Numbered from the stretch's first letter, positions 1 through 10,776 are shown. The stretch is 64,000 bases of DNA from Rosa chinensis (GCF_002994745.2 NC_037092.1:68733823-68797822), one strand, 5' to 3'. The notes: generated from the sequence alone by a model not told the origin. Numbers and translations are program-made.

Positions 1-659
1 TTGCTAGAATGTACCACATGACTCGTAAGGGGATTAAGATAATTATCCCATGATTTCCAAGATGAAAACTAGTCTTTTTTTTAGGGAATGAAAAGTATAC
101 TATTTGGAAATTGCAGTTGGTGCCTATGGATTAAAGATTGTGCACGGTCTCATTATGTTAATATGATACAGTGATAGGTTAGAAGACCACTCAGAAGCTA
201 GTTATTATCATACGATCAAAATTTATTCATCTTCATTATCAATCTTGTTACTTTAATATAGACCTCGCTACTCCATATCTCAAACCTAGTGATGTTTGAA
301 TTTCCAAAACCTTATAAGCGAGGTTTGAAGATATGATTTATGTATAGAGAACTAAAACATGAACGGTGCAGATAATCGACAAGACTGCTGCACAGTACAT
401 TTCATGCACATGTCATGTCTCAAAATCAACAAACAAACGAGTCTTTTATCATACAATATATGTAATGGTCCTCGTCTAAAATTCGGACTCGGCCCTGCAC
501 ACCAAGTTTTGAGGATATTCGTAGATGCAGAAATAGAATTAAGCACGTTGTATCAACTATTAAAGCAAAGCTATTCGAGCAGCAATTATCTAACACTCAT
601 CAACTCAATACCATGAAATTAATGTTAAATGTGGAACACGGTATATAATTCCACATACC
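1..659. other. Intergenic, no gene seen
   Basis: AT-rich sequence with only short open frames in both directions. I see no domain, splice pattern or transposon end here. Confidence 0.5.
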
Positions 660-1140
660 AGTTGCTAGTTATTGATCAGCCAACCAAATTAGAATCATGT
701 TCAAGAAACACGAATTAAGAATATTGTGGCTTAGGTAGTCCATGCTTGACGTGCGGCAGAATTTATTAGAAAAAATACGTACAGGCGAAAAAGTAGAAAT
801 ACAGATAAAAGAAAACGTATATTCGAGCAGCTGTAATATTGTATTAATTAGTGCTAGTCTGAGATGCATGCATGCAAATTCTAGAACACGATGAAAAATA
901 GAGAGTCCAAGAACTTAATCAGGATCAAATAAATCGTGTGTACACATGCATGTAGCTTTGAATAAGATCGAATAAGGCTGTCATCGGGATTGGCCGGGAT
1001 CGCGTACTCATCGGCTAAGTTTGGAATGTTTTAGTGTTTTACAACAATACGCGGTTGTTAGAAGACTTTGTCTGATCTTTAGTCAAATTTCAGGACATGG
1101 CAGAGTGGCAGACCTAATACACCTAGCTAGCTACAGGATG
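660..1140. repeat. Duplicated far-upstream block of ZAT unit 1
   Basis: This block contains landmarks that recur further along the array: GATCAGCCAACCA..TTAGAATCA (again near 7080), GCATGCAAATTCTAGAA (again near 8577 and 28800), and a CTGATCTTT..CAAATTTCAGG stretch (again near 8710 and 28980). It is part of the segmental duplication that carried the zinc-finger gene. Edges are approximate. Confidence 0.6.
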
Positions 1141-2145
1141 AGGTGAAAAGGATACGAACTATCAAATGGAGGATTGGGAAAAAGTCAAATGATTCCGATT
1201 TAAAGTGATTTTACACTTTGGTACCTCATTTAGGAACCTCAACTCATTACTTATGCATAACATTCATACACGCCGTTAATAACACCGTCGACTCAAATGT
1301 CATATAACTTTCTGTCATGGGTATTTTCGTCCATTTGGTATTTGCCACTTAATTAAAACTCACTACGTTAATTCATATTTACTTTTATTAAAAAAAAAAA
1401 TTTAAAAAAAACTTGCTGCATCCTTCTTCATTGTTGAGGAAACCAAACAACCATGGATTTATATTCACTGAGTAAGCAAATAACTACAACAACCATAGAT
1501 CCTAAAAGTTTCTAGTAACTTTTACAACTCTACTAGATGATCCGCTATGATTGGTATTGAAATTGATTATGCATAATGAATTGAACAAGCATTTTTCCTT
1601 TTTTGTTTGAAGAGTTCTTCAATTAAAATGGGAAAGACTCAAAGCCCAAAACTTGAAAGAAAACTAGTAACTACCCAACAAATTATACTTGAAGAGCTAA
1701 GATAAGATAATATAGAATCAACAATTAATAAAGCTAGCAGACAATTTGACCTCATCCATGCCACACTCTATTCGTGGATTAACAGGCTGAAAAACTATAA
1801 ATCTCTCATCTCTTCTCATTTATTATTCTGTTTTCTGGGATCATAGCAATAAGTCAAAATTTCCAGTATAATAACTTAAATTGATCTTCCATAAACCCAA
1901 ATATAATATTTTCCTTGATACAGTTTCTATTTTTAGCAAAAAGAAGGGATTTTTAGAAATTCTCCTATGGAATTTTTGGTGAAAAAATATAAATGGACAA
2001 AAACACCCATGACATAAAACCATATGACATTTGAGTTAACAGTATTATTAACGGCGTGTATGAATGTTATGCATAGGTAGTAAGTTGAGGTATTAAAGTG
2101 ATATATTTAAAAGATGAGGTACTAAAGTGTAGAATGACTTTAAGT

Positions 2146-2266
2146 TGTTGAGAATATATACATCCCACATGGGAAAAATGAGACCTTGCCTATGAGTTTA
2201 TAAGGGTTTGGGCCACTCCATCCATTGCCAATTGGTTTTGGATGTGAACCCCAGATTACTTTATCA
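2146..2266 (+). repeat. TRIM 5' terminal direct repeat
   Basis: 121 bp, TG...CA ends, with the tRNA-Met primer-binding site immediately after it. Confidence 0.93.
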
Positions 2267-2378
2267 TGGTATCAGAGCGGGTTACCCACGTGTGCATGCC
2301 TAACGGCCACACGGGCTCCACGTCACCCAAAAAGTTATCCCGTGTATGGCTTGAAAATTCGCCACACATGCGGGGGCG

Positions 2379-2499
2379 TGTTGAGAATATATACATCCCA
2401 CATGGGAAAAATGGGACCTTGCCTATGAGTTTATAAGGGTTTGGGCCACTCCATCCATTGCCAATTGGTTTTGGATGTGAACCCCAGATTACTTTATCA
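2379..2499 (+). repeat. TRIM 3' terminal direct repeat
   Basis: 121 bp, about 99% identical to the 5' copy, preceded by a G-rich polypurine-like tract. Confidence 0.93.
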
Positions 2500-2559
2500 T
2501 AAGTTTGGGTATTGTTTGTGACATTTTCCCTGGAGGATGTGAAAGGAAGGATTTCTAGA

Positions 2560-3060
2560 TTTCTAAAAGAAGTTAGCACGCCAATTAGTTCTTATATGCT
2601 TAATTAGTGAAGTGTTTCATCTAAGACACAGGGTATGAAACATATAGAGGACTAATTAAGCCACAGAAACAACATATCTAGATAATATGAAAATGGGTCT
2701 AGTCGAAGACTTAATCAGGAGACAGGAGGTAAGAACTGGGAAATAGCTACGAAGCAAAGACTCAGATACGAGGTAAGAGTAAGGAAAGGCATGACGACAA
2801 TATATGATGTGACTGTCATATACTTTATAGTGTGAAATTAGGAAACTGGATGGACCGCGTAGATTTTGTAGAAAGATACACACTTATTTAGGCATTTATT
2901 AGCTTAGCTACTTACTTGTGTGCTTGCCACACAAACACGTTTGCTTGACATTCTCGACCTCTCCCGTGCTTTCATGGTTGCAAATCAAACTCAACAACGA
3001 CCTTTAACTGTCCACACGCTAGCTTTGGGTTCGTGCACGTCATCTTCTGAGAAACTAACT
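2560..3060 (+). promoter_or_regulatory. Distal upstream module of ZAT copy 1 (duplicated)
   Basis: It shares ordered landmarks with the regions upstream of the other copies: TTCTTATATGCTT, AAGACAC, AGTAAGGAAAGGCATG, GGACCGCGTAGATTTTGT, GATACACACTTA, CTTGTGTGCTTG and ACTGTCCAC. This order is repeated near 11.2, 23.4, 32.4 and 42.0 kb. The conservation shows common descent. Regulatory function is inferred. Confidence 0.6.
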
Positions 3061-3407
3061 ATGAGTATATCAAAACTTTAAGGAAAAATTTCATTGGTAT
3101 TGATTGTCTCGTTGATATTAGATACGATCTGCCTGTTTATATTCTTTTTTACTTACATATTTGGAGGAAGAGAGATGGGAGAATTCAGTGTATCGACGTG
3201 CACTTGCACTGACATCAATGAATGATTAGATTATATTATAAAAATATTAATTATAAATATCAAGAGTTGAGATCATCTTATAAGTGTTGGATCATTTACA
3301 CCGTCAGTATATAAAATAATTTCCATATATTTAATAGTGTACTAGTGTGAATTCATTATCTGAAAAATATATAGATTTGTACAGAACTGTTCATCTAGAA
3401 CTGTGGG

Positions 3408-3820
3408 GAACGTTCAAACTTCGAAGGACCTAGGCTGCCGATAAGTCGATAACGACTGCTTGACCCCGTTAACTCACTCATTCCAGCAACGCGGTGACGC
3501 AAGCGTGGACAAAATGACGGCACTAAAACAATCCCACAAGAAAACAAACTTATTACAATAATACCAAACTTCTCACATTACTTATTCGCCAAGTCTTCAG
3601 GGGCAAATGCGAACACGCCATTGCAACTTCATTCGTAAGCTACTACCTCATAATTTTGCTGCCTATATATACCAGCACACTGGCTTACTACCTTTCATTC
3701 CACGCTTACTGAGTAACGTACGTTATCTCAATCTCACACAGTGCTTACTTGCATCCTTAGTTCCTTCAGATTTCTCTAAGCTCGAAAGCGCAACCCGAAA
3801 CTCCTCTAACCAGCTAAGCC
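3408..3820 (+). promoter_or_regulatory. Proximal promoter and 5' UTR of ZAT copy 1
   Basis: The region has GAACGTTC at 3408-3415 (a GAAnnTTC palindrome like a heat-shock element core), a GGTGACGCAAGCGTGG module at about 3493-3508 (TGACG, as-1/CRE-like), the shared CCAAGTCTTC block near 3590, and a TATATATA box at about 3664-3671, roughly 155 bp before the start codon. The same order occurs before copies 2 and 4. The motif functions are known in other plant genes; here they are inferred. Confidence 0.65.
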
Positions 3821-4345
3821 ATGAAGAGAGGCAGAGAAGATGATCAGACCCTGGATTTGGTTAGTTGCTTGATGCTGTTATCCAAAGTCGGCCAAAGTGA
3901 TTCATCCCCAATTAAAAAACAGAAGACCTTGGATCGTGCCTTTGTTTGCAAGACGTGTAACCGCGAGTTCTCCTCGTTCCAAGCCCTCGGAGGTCACAGA
4001 GCGAGTCACAACAAACCAAAACTAATGGCCGGAAATGGTGCCTCCGACCTCTTACAGTTAGCACAGTCATCACCGAGCTCCCCGGCCAAGCCCAAGACCC
4101 ACGAGTGTCCCATCTGCGGGCTTGAATTCGCGATCGGGCAAGCGCTTGGGGGTCACATGAGGAGACACAGGGATGTCATGACTTCCGCTGCTGCGGATCG
4201 GGTTCGGACGGCAGCGGTGCCGGTGCCGGTGTTGAAAAAATCGACTAGTAGTAAATGGGTGTCATGCTTGGATCTGGATTTGAATTTGGCACCACCGGGA
4301 TATCAACGTCATTACGATTTGACGAAGCTGCAGTTGATTTCTTGA
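3821..4345 (+). CDS. C2H2 zinc-finger repressor, ZAT11/ZAT18-like, copy 1
   Basis: Intronless 174-residue C1-2i zinc-finger protein, a likely nuclear DNA-binding transcriptional repressor of the stress-induced ZAT class. Finger 1 is C43-x2-C46-x12-H59-x3-H63 and finger 2 is C96-x2-C99-x12-H112-x3-H116; both contain the plant-specific QALGGH helix. The N-terminus MKRGRE is a basic nuclear-localisation-like box, followed by a leucine-rich stretch (LDLVSCLMLL, residues 11-20). DLNLAPP (153-159) is an EAR/DLN motif of the kind that recruits TOPLESS corepressors. The ATG at 3821 lies in GCCATGAAGAG context shared by the paralogues. It has SSKWVSC near residue 145 where other copies have SSKRVSC. 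Arabidopsis ZAT11 is the closest relative I recall by layout (MKR start, MPVLK.. before the EAR motif). Target genes cannot be read from sequence. Confidence 0.93.
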   Translation: MKRGREDDQTLDLVSCLMLLSKVGQSDSSPIKKQKTLDRAFVCKTCNREFSSFQALGGHRASHNKPKLMAGNGASDLLQLAQSSPSSPAKPKTHECPICGLEFAIGQALGGHMRRHRDVMTSAAADRVRTAAVPVPVLKKSTSSKWVSCLDLDLNLAPPGYQRHYDLTKLQLIS

Positions 4346-4720
4346 AGCCGAATAGTACGTATATTAATTAATATATAGTGCTGTACATAATGTATCCTTA
4401 ATCTCCTCCGATTTGGTTGGATGATTTTCTAGTCGGAATTTTTTGATTCGATGTCTGTACGTATGGAAACAGTGGAGAGGATTAGATTTGTTTTCTCCAA
4501 TATTTTTTTGGTAATTAATTGATTTTTTGGTACAATTAATTTTCTTTTGATAAATTGTACATTCAAACTCTGGTATTGTTATGATTTATGAACAACAGCA
4601 AAAAAAATAAAAAAAGTACTAACTTGCCTGGTAAGGGCAAGACTAAGCGGGCATGTGACTCCTTTAGCGCAGAGCTCGCGTGTCAGAGTATCCTTATTTC
4701 AAACGACTTCAATTAAGGGG
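4346..4720. other. 3' UTR and downstream flank of ZAT copy 1
   Basis: AT-rich sequence continuing the paralogue similarity for about 200 bp (GATTTGGTTGGATG..., TTCTCCAATATTTTTTTGGT, also seen after copy 2). No separate feature is visible after that. Confidence 0.5.
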
Positions 4721-4901
4721 GAAAAAAAAATCCTTAACCCAATGCTCAAATTTGAGTCAAGATATTCCCACTTAACTCAATAAGAGATTCTAATTTTCAC
4801 TTACCGAATTTAAGTGTTAAATGAAAATTAGAATCTCTTATTGAGTTAAGTGGGAATATCTTGACTCAAATTTGAGCATTGGGTTAAGGATTTTTTTTTT
4901 C
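4721..4901. repeat. Near-perfect 79-bp inverted repeat (hairpin)
   Basis: The left arm 4721-4799 and right arm 4822-4901 are reverse complements with no mismatch in the core that I can find, apart from the length of the A/T tract, separated by a loop of only about 22 bases. The loop motif CTTAATTTAAGTG-like sequence (CACTTACC.AATTTAAG) is repeated right after the right arm at about 4901 and again near 4949. This could be a foldback MITE or a recently duplicated inverted segment. If transcribed it would form a long double-stranded stem. It starts about 375 bp after the stop codon of ZAT copy 1. Confidence 0.9.
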
Positions 4902-5176
4902 ACTTACCTAATTTAAGTGTTAAATTTATTGACCAAAAAAAATAATAATAATTTAAGTGTTAAATGATGGTTATAGGCTCCCAAAATTCTAAAACTACAC
5001 TATGCCACTAACAACTCTATCTCTCTCTCTCTTTTCACATCGTTGCTGGACAACTTCACTGGATTATCTGCATGAAAAACAAATTCAAAAGGTGAACATA
5101 TGTCCATAAAGATTCAATTTATTATTATGGGGCAAGCTATGGTACATACTAATATCTCATACACTCATTTTATATT

Positions 5177-5605
5177 GGGTTATTATCACAAATGGTACCT
5201 GAACTATACCTCAATTTTATTGATGGTACCTGAACTTCAATTTTGATCACAATCAGTACCCGAACTTTTCGATTTCATTTTAAATGGTACTTAGAGCCAC
5301 CTCCGGTTACTATTCCGACTAAAAACGGCATGGGAGGCGATCATAGTGATGATTTTTGATGATTTCAAGGGTTGCGATCATATATAGAGATGATTTTTTT
5401 GTAATAGACTTGCCTTGAACTTGTTTTTTTGTTTTTTATTTTTTTAGATTTGGGTTTTTTTGGCCTGAATAGTGACTGAAGGTGGCCTTAGGTACCATTT
5501 AAAATGAAATCAAAAAATTCGGGTACTGGTTGTGATCAAAATTGAAGTTCAGGTACCATCGATAAAATAGAGGAAAAGTTCAGGTACCATTTGTGATAAT
5601 AACCC
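5177..5605. mobile_element. MULE-type MITE
   Basis: Ends GGGTTATTATCACAAATGG and its reverse complement; arms about 150 bp long with repeated GGTACCTGAACT. Perfect 9-bp target duplication TTTTATATT at 5168-5176 and 5606-5614. No coding capacity. Confidence 0.93.
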
Positions 5606-5614
5606 TTTTATATT

Positions 5615-6339
5615 TATTTGAATAAAAAATTGTAATTATTTGAATCAAAATTACAATATTGAGAACAAAAGTTACCATATTCATTTACACTATTACATAT
5701 AGTTAAACAAAAATTACAACATTGACAACGAATTTGTTCAAAAGCTTGCAACAATGTCGTAAGAGGTGTAATTACCATTATTAGATCTAAGATTACACAA
5801 AATAAGACTCAACATTACCACTCTGACAACAAATTTGTTGTCACATTTGTAAATGTGTGTATGAGATATTGGTATGTACTATAGAATTTTCCTATTATTA
5901 TAAGCAAATTTACAAAGAATTTATTATTATTGTGGAAACACTAGCAAACTTGATAAGAAATATTAATAATAAGTGTAATGAAATTTTGATAAATATTCAA
6001 TATGTGATATAAGACTGAAGCTCTGGTTTAGGATGGTGTTCAATTCAATATAGAATCACAATATAATTTGTTAATGCATGATATGATATAGATTACAATT
6101 TCTAGACTAAAGGAACTAACGAAACGTCTATATGGTATAGATTCAATGATTTCAATCAAAGAAGTGCACACTAATTTGTTTTGTGGAATAGTTATTGATT
6201 TTGGAGGAAAGTTGAATAATGCATACCTACGTTTATCTACCTCTTTTTTCACCTTCGCGTACTCAAATATCTTGTCATGAGTCACGACACTCTCAAGAGC
6301 AAAACACATAGAATTGTTTTGCAGTTTAGTTATTGACCT
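5615..6339. other. Intergenic AT-rich, nothing assigned
   Basis: No domain-bearing frame and no clear repeat boundary. ACAACAAATTTGTTGTC and related short palindromes occur near 5830. Confidence 0.45.
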
Positions 6340-6720
6340 AACTGGGAATGGAAAAAGTACTGAAATGTGAGTACGTATAAGAGCAAGGAAAGCCACGACT
6401 GAACACAAACGGTGTGAAAACCAGGAAGCTAGCTCACACTTAAGTAACAACTTCGACACACCGCGCGCGTACATTTTCTAGGAAGATCACATGCACTAGC
6501 TAGCTACATACTTGTGTGCTTCGCACGAATACTCCTTTTTTTTTTTTCATTTTAATTTTTGGATGAAGGGCCAGGTTCCTACTTGAACTCACCAACGATA
6601 AGCAGCCAAAAAGTGTCAAACCCAAACTTAAACAACAGGATGAGGAGATAAGAATATGTAAGCATGAACTACAACATTCTTTCATTTAATTTCTTGGTAA
6701 ATACCCGTAAGCATGAACTA
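6340..6720 (+). promoter_or_regulatory. Orphan copy of the ZAT distal upstream module
   Basis: It repeats the distal-module landmarks in order (GAGCAAGGAAAGCCACGA, GGTGTGAAA, GCTAGCTCACACTTAAG, CACCGCGCGCG, CATACTTGTGTGCTT), but no zinc-finger gene follows within this unit. It sits about 2 kb after copy 1 and 5.5 kb before copy 2. The simplest reading is a remnant of a sixth unit that lost its gene, or a partial duplication. Confidence 0.6.
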
Positions 6721-7049
6721 GCTGTAGCCTGGTAGAGTGGATGATAAACCATATCTACCTATACGTCCGTTATTATAAATGGAAACCTTAAATTTGATGT
6801 TCAAAGATTCACGAAAACTTGAAACTGCCGAATATCCATGACAAAGATAAAATTAATTAACATGAATATCATCTAAAATATTGGTAGTGTAAAATGGTGG
6901 CCGGTGAGTCGGTGACTGTTTTAATTTTTTTTCTTTTCTATATGTTAAAAAGAAAAATATGACGAGCGCATGAGGGCATGTCGAGATTAATGCTAGTAAT
7001 ATATAAATTAAACCTAATTAGTCTTTTCTTATCAGGAAATAGAAAATAG
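6721..7049. other. Intergenic, nothing assigned
   Basis: AT-rich; no recognisable gene or element end. Confidence 0.4.
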
Positions 7050-7270
7050 ACGCCCAAGTATGACTAGCTAGTCTTTAATCAACAGCCAGCCATATTAGAA
7101 TCAAGTTCAGGAAAAACGAAAAATGAATAAAAATAAATAAATAAATAAATAAACAGAGAGTTGAAGAGATCAAGAGAATATTGGAGTTCATGCTTCAGTA
7201 ATGATCATTTGCAACACATTTTATTAGAAAAGTGGCGGATAAAAGGTAGAAATACAGAAAGATTGATGCA
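7050..7270. repeat. Duplicated far-upstream block of ZAT unit 2, left part
   Basis: AATCAACAGCCAGCCATATTAGAATCA and the following 130 bp match 660-850 in unit 1. It includes an (AAAT)n run at about 7129-7155. The matching right part of the block resumes at about 8560, because a MULE sits between them. Confidence 0.6.
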
Positions 7271-7279
7271 AACAAAATA

Positions 7280-8010
7280 GGGAAAAAAATACAAACAGTA
7301 CCCAATTTATGGCCGACTCTGATTTTCTGTACCCAAATTTTCAAAACTATCACTTTGGTACCTGAAGTTCGGACCCCGACCCAACTTTAGTACCTAGAAC
7401 ACTGTTGGCCGTTACGAAGTTAGTCCACTGTCAAATTTTGAGGGGTATTCTTGTCCTTTCACTAGATTTCTTCTTCTTCTTCAAGCTCTCTTCATTTTCT
7501 TCTTCCTCCCAACTCTCTCATCATCTTCTCCAGACCATTGCCAAAAGAATGAAACCCAGAATTGGGGCAAATTAACTTTATTTCTTAGGTGCGGGTGGGC
7601 AGGCTGCAAGCTTGCTGCGTTGGGTGGGATGCGCAGGAGCGGGGTGCTAGGCGGGTTGCGCATGCACGAGGCTACTGATGCTAGGGCAGTAGGCGTTGTG
7701 CGTGTAGGCCGGAAGCTAGGCGCTGCGATGCGCTGGGCGAGGTTGGGCAGCACTCGGCCTGGTGTGCTAGTCTGGCTGGCTATGGGGCTTTGCGGCAGGG
7801 GCTGCTGCAAGGCTTGTGGGACTGGAGAGGAGGAGGCGCGGGGCTGCTGGAAGAATTTTCTTTTTATTTTTTTGGTTTAGGGTGGCGGCAAAGAAAAAGT
7901 TTTTTCTTCTAGGATTTTGGTTTTTGTGGAGGAGGTGGTGGGGCAGAACCTCTGCCGAGAGGAATGAGGGTTTTGCTAGTGGTGGTGGGTGGTCGCTGAT
8001 AATGGTTAAG

Positions 8011-8101
<91 letters not shown>

Positions 8102-8126
8102 TGGGTGGTCGCTGATAATGGTTAAG

Positions 8127-8217
<91 letters not shown>

Positions 8218-8448
8218 CTGGAAGAAGAGGTTAAAAAATACAAACAATACCCAACCTGGAGGTAAAGACAGAGCGGTTTTACCCCTAAGAAAATGCCACG
8301 TGGCATGATAGTTAACGCTGTCATGGACAGCAAGTACATATGTTGGGTCAGGGTCCGAATTTCAGGTACCAAAGTGATAGTTTTGAAAATTTGAGTACAG
8401 AAATTCAGAGTCAACCATAAGTTGGGTACTATTTGTATTTTTTTCCTA
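7280..8448. mobile_element. Non-autonomous MULE carrying two (GA)n tracts
   Basis: Inverted ends GGGAAAAAAATACAAAC and matching right end, with arms of about 100 bp containing ACTTTGGTACCTGAA. Perfect 9-bp target duplication AACAAAATA at 7271-7279 and 8449-8457. The interior is G-rich on the + strand (7600-8000) with no recognisable protein. It contains two long GA repeats each preceded by the same 32-bp sequence GTGGGTGGTCGCTGATAATG.... Confidence 0.93.
8013..8216. repeat. Paired (GA)n microsatellites
   Basis: (GA)n at about 8013-8097 and about 8131-8215, separated by a copy of the sequence that also precedes the first tract. The long serine/leucine or arginine/glutamate frames across this stretch are translation artefacts of the repeat. 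Confidence 0.9.
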
Positions 8449-8559
8449 ACAAAATATACCAAAATTTTTTGCTACGATGAGGAAATAAATGAATAGTCAT
8501 AACTCCTAACAGAAGCAATTTCATTGTTGTGCACTGATTGTAACTATGCAGATTGTACT

Positions 8560-8920
8560 ACTGGTCTGATCGATACGCATGCAAAATCTAGAATACGATG
8601 GAAACAAAGAGTCCAAAAAAGACTGCCATCGAGTCGTACCCATGGGCTGGGTTTGGAATTCATGTAGGGGAAAGTTCTACAACAGTGATTATCTGATAAG
8701 ACTCTGTCTAATCTTTGACCAAATTTCAGGTGGGCACACCGAATACTTACCCTACATGATGAGGAGAACAGGATTAATAGGATATGCATCTGAGTTGTAG
8801 CAATGGAAACGACTATCGAGTGCTTACTGCGTGTAGAATGCTCTCAAGTACAATTAAAATGAGGGACTATATATGAAAGGACGGATTTTAGACTCCTAGA
8901 GAAAATTGGCACGCTGATTT
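8560..8920. repeat. Duplicated far-upstream block of ZAT unit 2, right part
   Basis: It shares CGCATGCAAAATCTAGAA, GAAAGTTCTAC, AAGACTCTGTCTAATCTTTG and ACCAAATTTCAGG with 863-1130 and 28795-29010. It shows that the duplicated unit reaches at least 3 kb upstream of the gene. Confidence 0.6.
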
Positions 8921-9620
8921 CCTTTGCTCGCTTTCTTCGAATTAATATTTGGTTTGCTTTTCTTCATTGTTGGACCTTATAGCTAGGACCGGTCAAGTTA
9001 TTTTATTTTCTCATTCTAACAAACATCTTGCTGGAAAACTTAAGAAACTAGAACACTTAAAATGATTGAACATTAATCCGAGTAGGGGCAATTGCCTTCA
9101 TCAGTTCTTCCGGAACTTCAATGCACTGCATATCTGAGCAAGTGAAAGGCTACTTGCTTCACTCAACATTTATTAGCGATAGTTGGTTTCATTTCTGTTT
9201 CTTTGGTTTTATGGAGATCTTGGCTTAGGTCCCCTTCCTTGTAAAAAGAATAAAAATAAATAAACAGTTAATATTTATTATGTGTATTAGCCTTCCTGCA
9301 CGTGTAGAATGATCACGTTCTAATTTTTTGTCTAATTGATATGGAATTATGGATGATCGTTCTAGTGTTCTCCGGTTAAAATCGAAAATTGGTTGATTTT
9401 TTGGGGCTCCATCTATTTTATGATTTTACTAATTAAAGTAAATATAAATGAATGTTCAAATGTAAGAGAATATATAAAAAAGACTAATAAATAAAAAATA
9501 GAATTGTGCTAGTGAAAAGTGGGTGGGGTCTTTATATAATTTCTTAATTCTGTTATTTTATATTTTGAGTGCCCTTAAATTTTAATTATTTTTTGGTTTT
9601 GAATGCTTATTAAGATCATT
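8921..9620. other. Intergenic, nothing firm
   Basis: AT-rich. The segment 9060-9250, ending in CCTTCCTTGTAAAAAG followed by A-rich sequence, resembles the 3' end of a LINE, but no target duplication was found. Confidence 0.35.
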
Positions 9621-9624
9621 TTTT

Positions 9625-10765
9625 TTTTTAAAGTGAATTTATTGAAATTTTGAACGATTACAATCGTTTAGAATAGCATCCCGATTGGGAGCAAACACAA
9701 GCCACAAACGGCTTGAAGCTAGAGCAGAGCTAGAACAAACCAGAAGGTGTACTACTCCAACAGGTAGTTCATGTATAATAAAATACTGCTCTGGATCACT
9801 TATAGATAAACTAACAGAAAACTGAAGATAAATTTCCAGCCTGCTCAAAATAATTACTAACAATGAGACAATTGCCATGACCTTGAGGTTTGGAGACCAA
9901 ATCATCATAATCTGTAACTCGGGCATGCAAGAGATCGGTGGATGACTCAAGACTATGTTCATCCCAGCACAATTAACACTGCTCGATCGCCAGGCACGCA
10001 ATTGTGGTACTCACAGCGTGATTATACCGAGATCTTTTATAGAATATATATAGTATTGAGGAATCTACCTACACGTAAGCACAACACACCTGAAATTATA
10101 AGAACACAGGTAAGCAAGCAAGTACCCAAATCACTGCCTGGGTCCCAAATCAAAATATGTGGAGAAATCAAGCCCAACCATTGGGCCCTGTCGCGGGCCC
10201 AAAGCCAGCCCAACTCCCAAGCCCATAACCTTATACTGGGCACCCATAAATCTGATATGGGCACCCAATCAAGGCAGGACCAAGCGCCGAAGCAGAGAAC
10301 CGGTACCGTCGCTGCTCCTTGTTGCACCTCCGATGGCCGCATGCCTGGAATCAGCACGCCCTCCATCGCCTCCATCCCAGATCGCGCCGTCCCTGACAAA
10401 CGATCCAGGTGATGACATCCTCGGCCACATAATCTGACCATCCCCGTCACCATGCTGACATCCGGTGGTCTATCCCATCGCCATAATAGGAGGTCAGCCA
10501 AGCAAAACATTAGTTCCCCTCTGTTAGCCCAGATGCACCACCGATCTGAGGTCGAAGACGACCATCGACTCAGATCTTTTCCACACCAGCCAACGATGAA
10601 GATAAACATGAGCAAAGGGACTGACAGTGCCCTCATCGCCACATTCCCACGATGAATAGCCTCGCCACTGCTAGTCGATTGGAGGATCCTCCGAAGAATC
10701 ACCGCCGCTCTCCTTTCCACTCAAATCCTAGGGTTTGCTATTTCTAAGGTGATAGAATACTTGTA
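9625..10765 (-). mobile_element. Polyadenylated retroposon, minus strand
   Basis: On the minus strand the insert starts near AAATAGCAAACCCTAGG (about 10745) and ends in a poly(A) tail (T run at about 9619-9629). Flanks TTATTAAGATCAT (about 9607-9619) and TTATCGAGATCAT (about 10777-10790) are similar and look like a decayed target duplication. A 227-codon minus frame at 10037-10720 has no recognised domain and is rich in Trp, Leu and Arg. It shares WDPG(S)DLGT-like wording with the element at 25233-26194, so these are one family. L1-type mobilisation is inferred from poly(A) and target duplication. Confidence 0.65.
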
Positions 10766-10776
10766 ATATTGTTATG

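Larger units (their letters stand above)
2146..2499 (+). mobile_element. TRIM (miniature LTR retrotransposon), apparently complete
   Basis: Two 121-bp direct repeats (2146-2266 and 2379-2499) begin TGTTGAGAATATATAC and end TTTATCA, and I find a single base difference (A/G near 2180 and 2413). The first is followed at once by TGGTATCAGAGC (2267-2278), the classic primer-binding site for initiator methionine tRNA. The second is preceded by a purine-rich tract GCGGGGGCG. The 5-bp target duplication TAAGT flanks both ends (2141-2145, 2500-2504). There is no coding capacity; reverse transcriptase would come from another element. It sits inside an older MULE, and its near-identical repeats imply recent insertion. 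Confidence 0.95.
1176..2530. mobile_element. Non-autonomous MULE, interrupted by a TRIM
   Basis: Two long inverted arms (about 1176-1345 and 1990-2145 plus 2505-2530) share GGGAAAA ends, TACACTTTRGTACCTCAT and GCATAACATTCATACACGC. Flanking 9-mers TGGAGGATT (1167-1175) and TGGAGGATG (2531-2539) match at 8 of 9 positions, as expected for a Mutator-like target-site duplication. Without the nested TRIM and its duplicated target the body is about 1 kb. No transposase is seen, so the element would depend on an autonomous relative. It lies about 1.3 kb upstream of the first zinc-finger gene. Confidence 0.85.

Noticed and set aside
2146..2499. Cassandra-type TRIM
   Set aside because: I see no 5S rRNA-like promoter sequence in the terminal repeats.
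7767..8462. Long minus-strand frame of 231 codons
   Set aside because: It is mostly Ser-Leu repeats translated from the (GA)n tracts inside a MULE; no protein-like text.
10037..10720. 227-codon minus frame as a possible host gene
   Set aside because: It lies inside a poly(A) retroposon, has no known domain and relatives of it in the window are broken.
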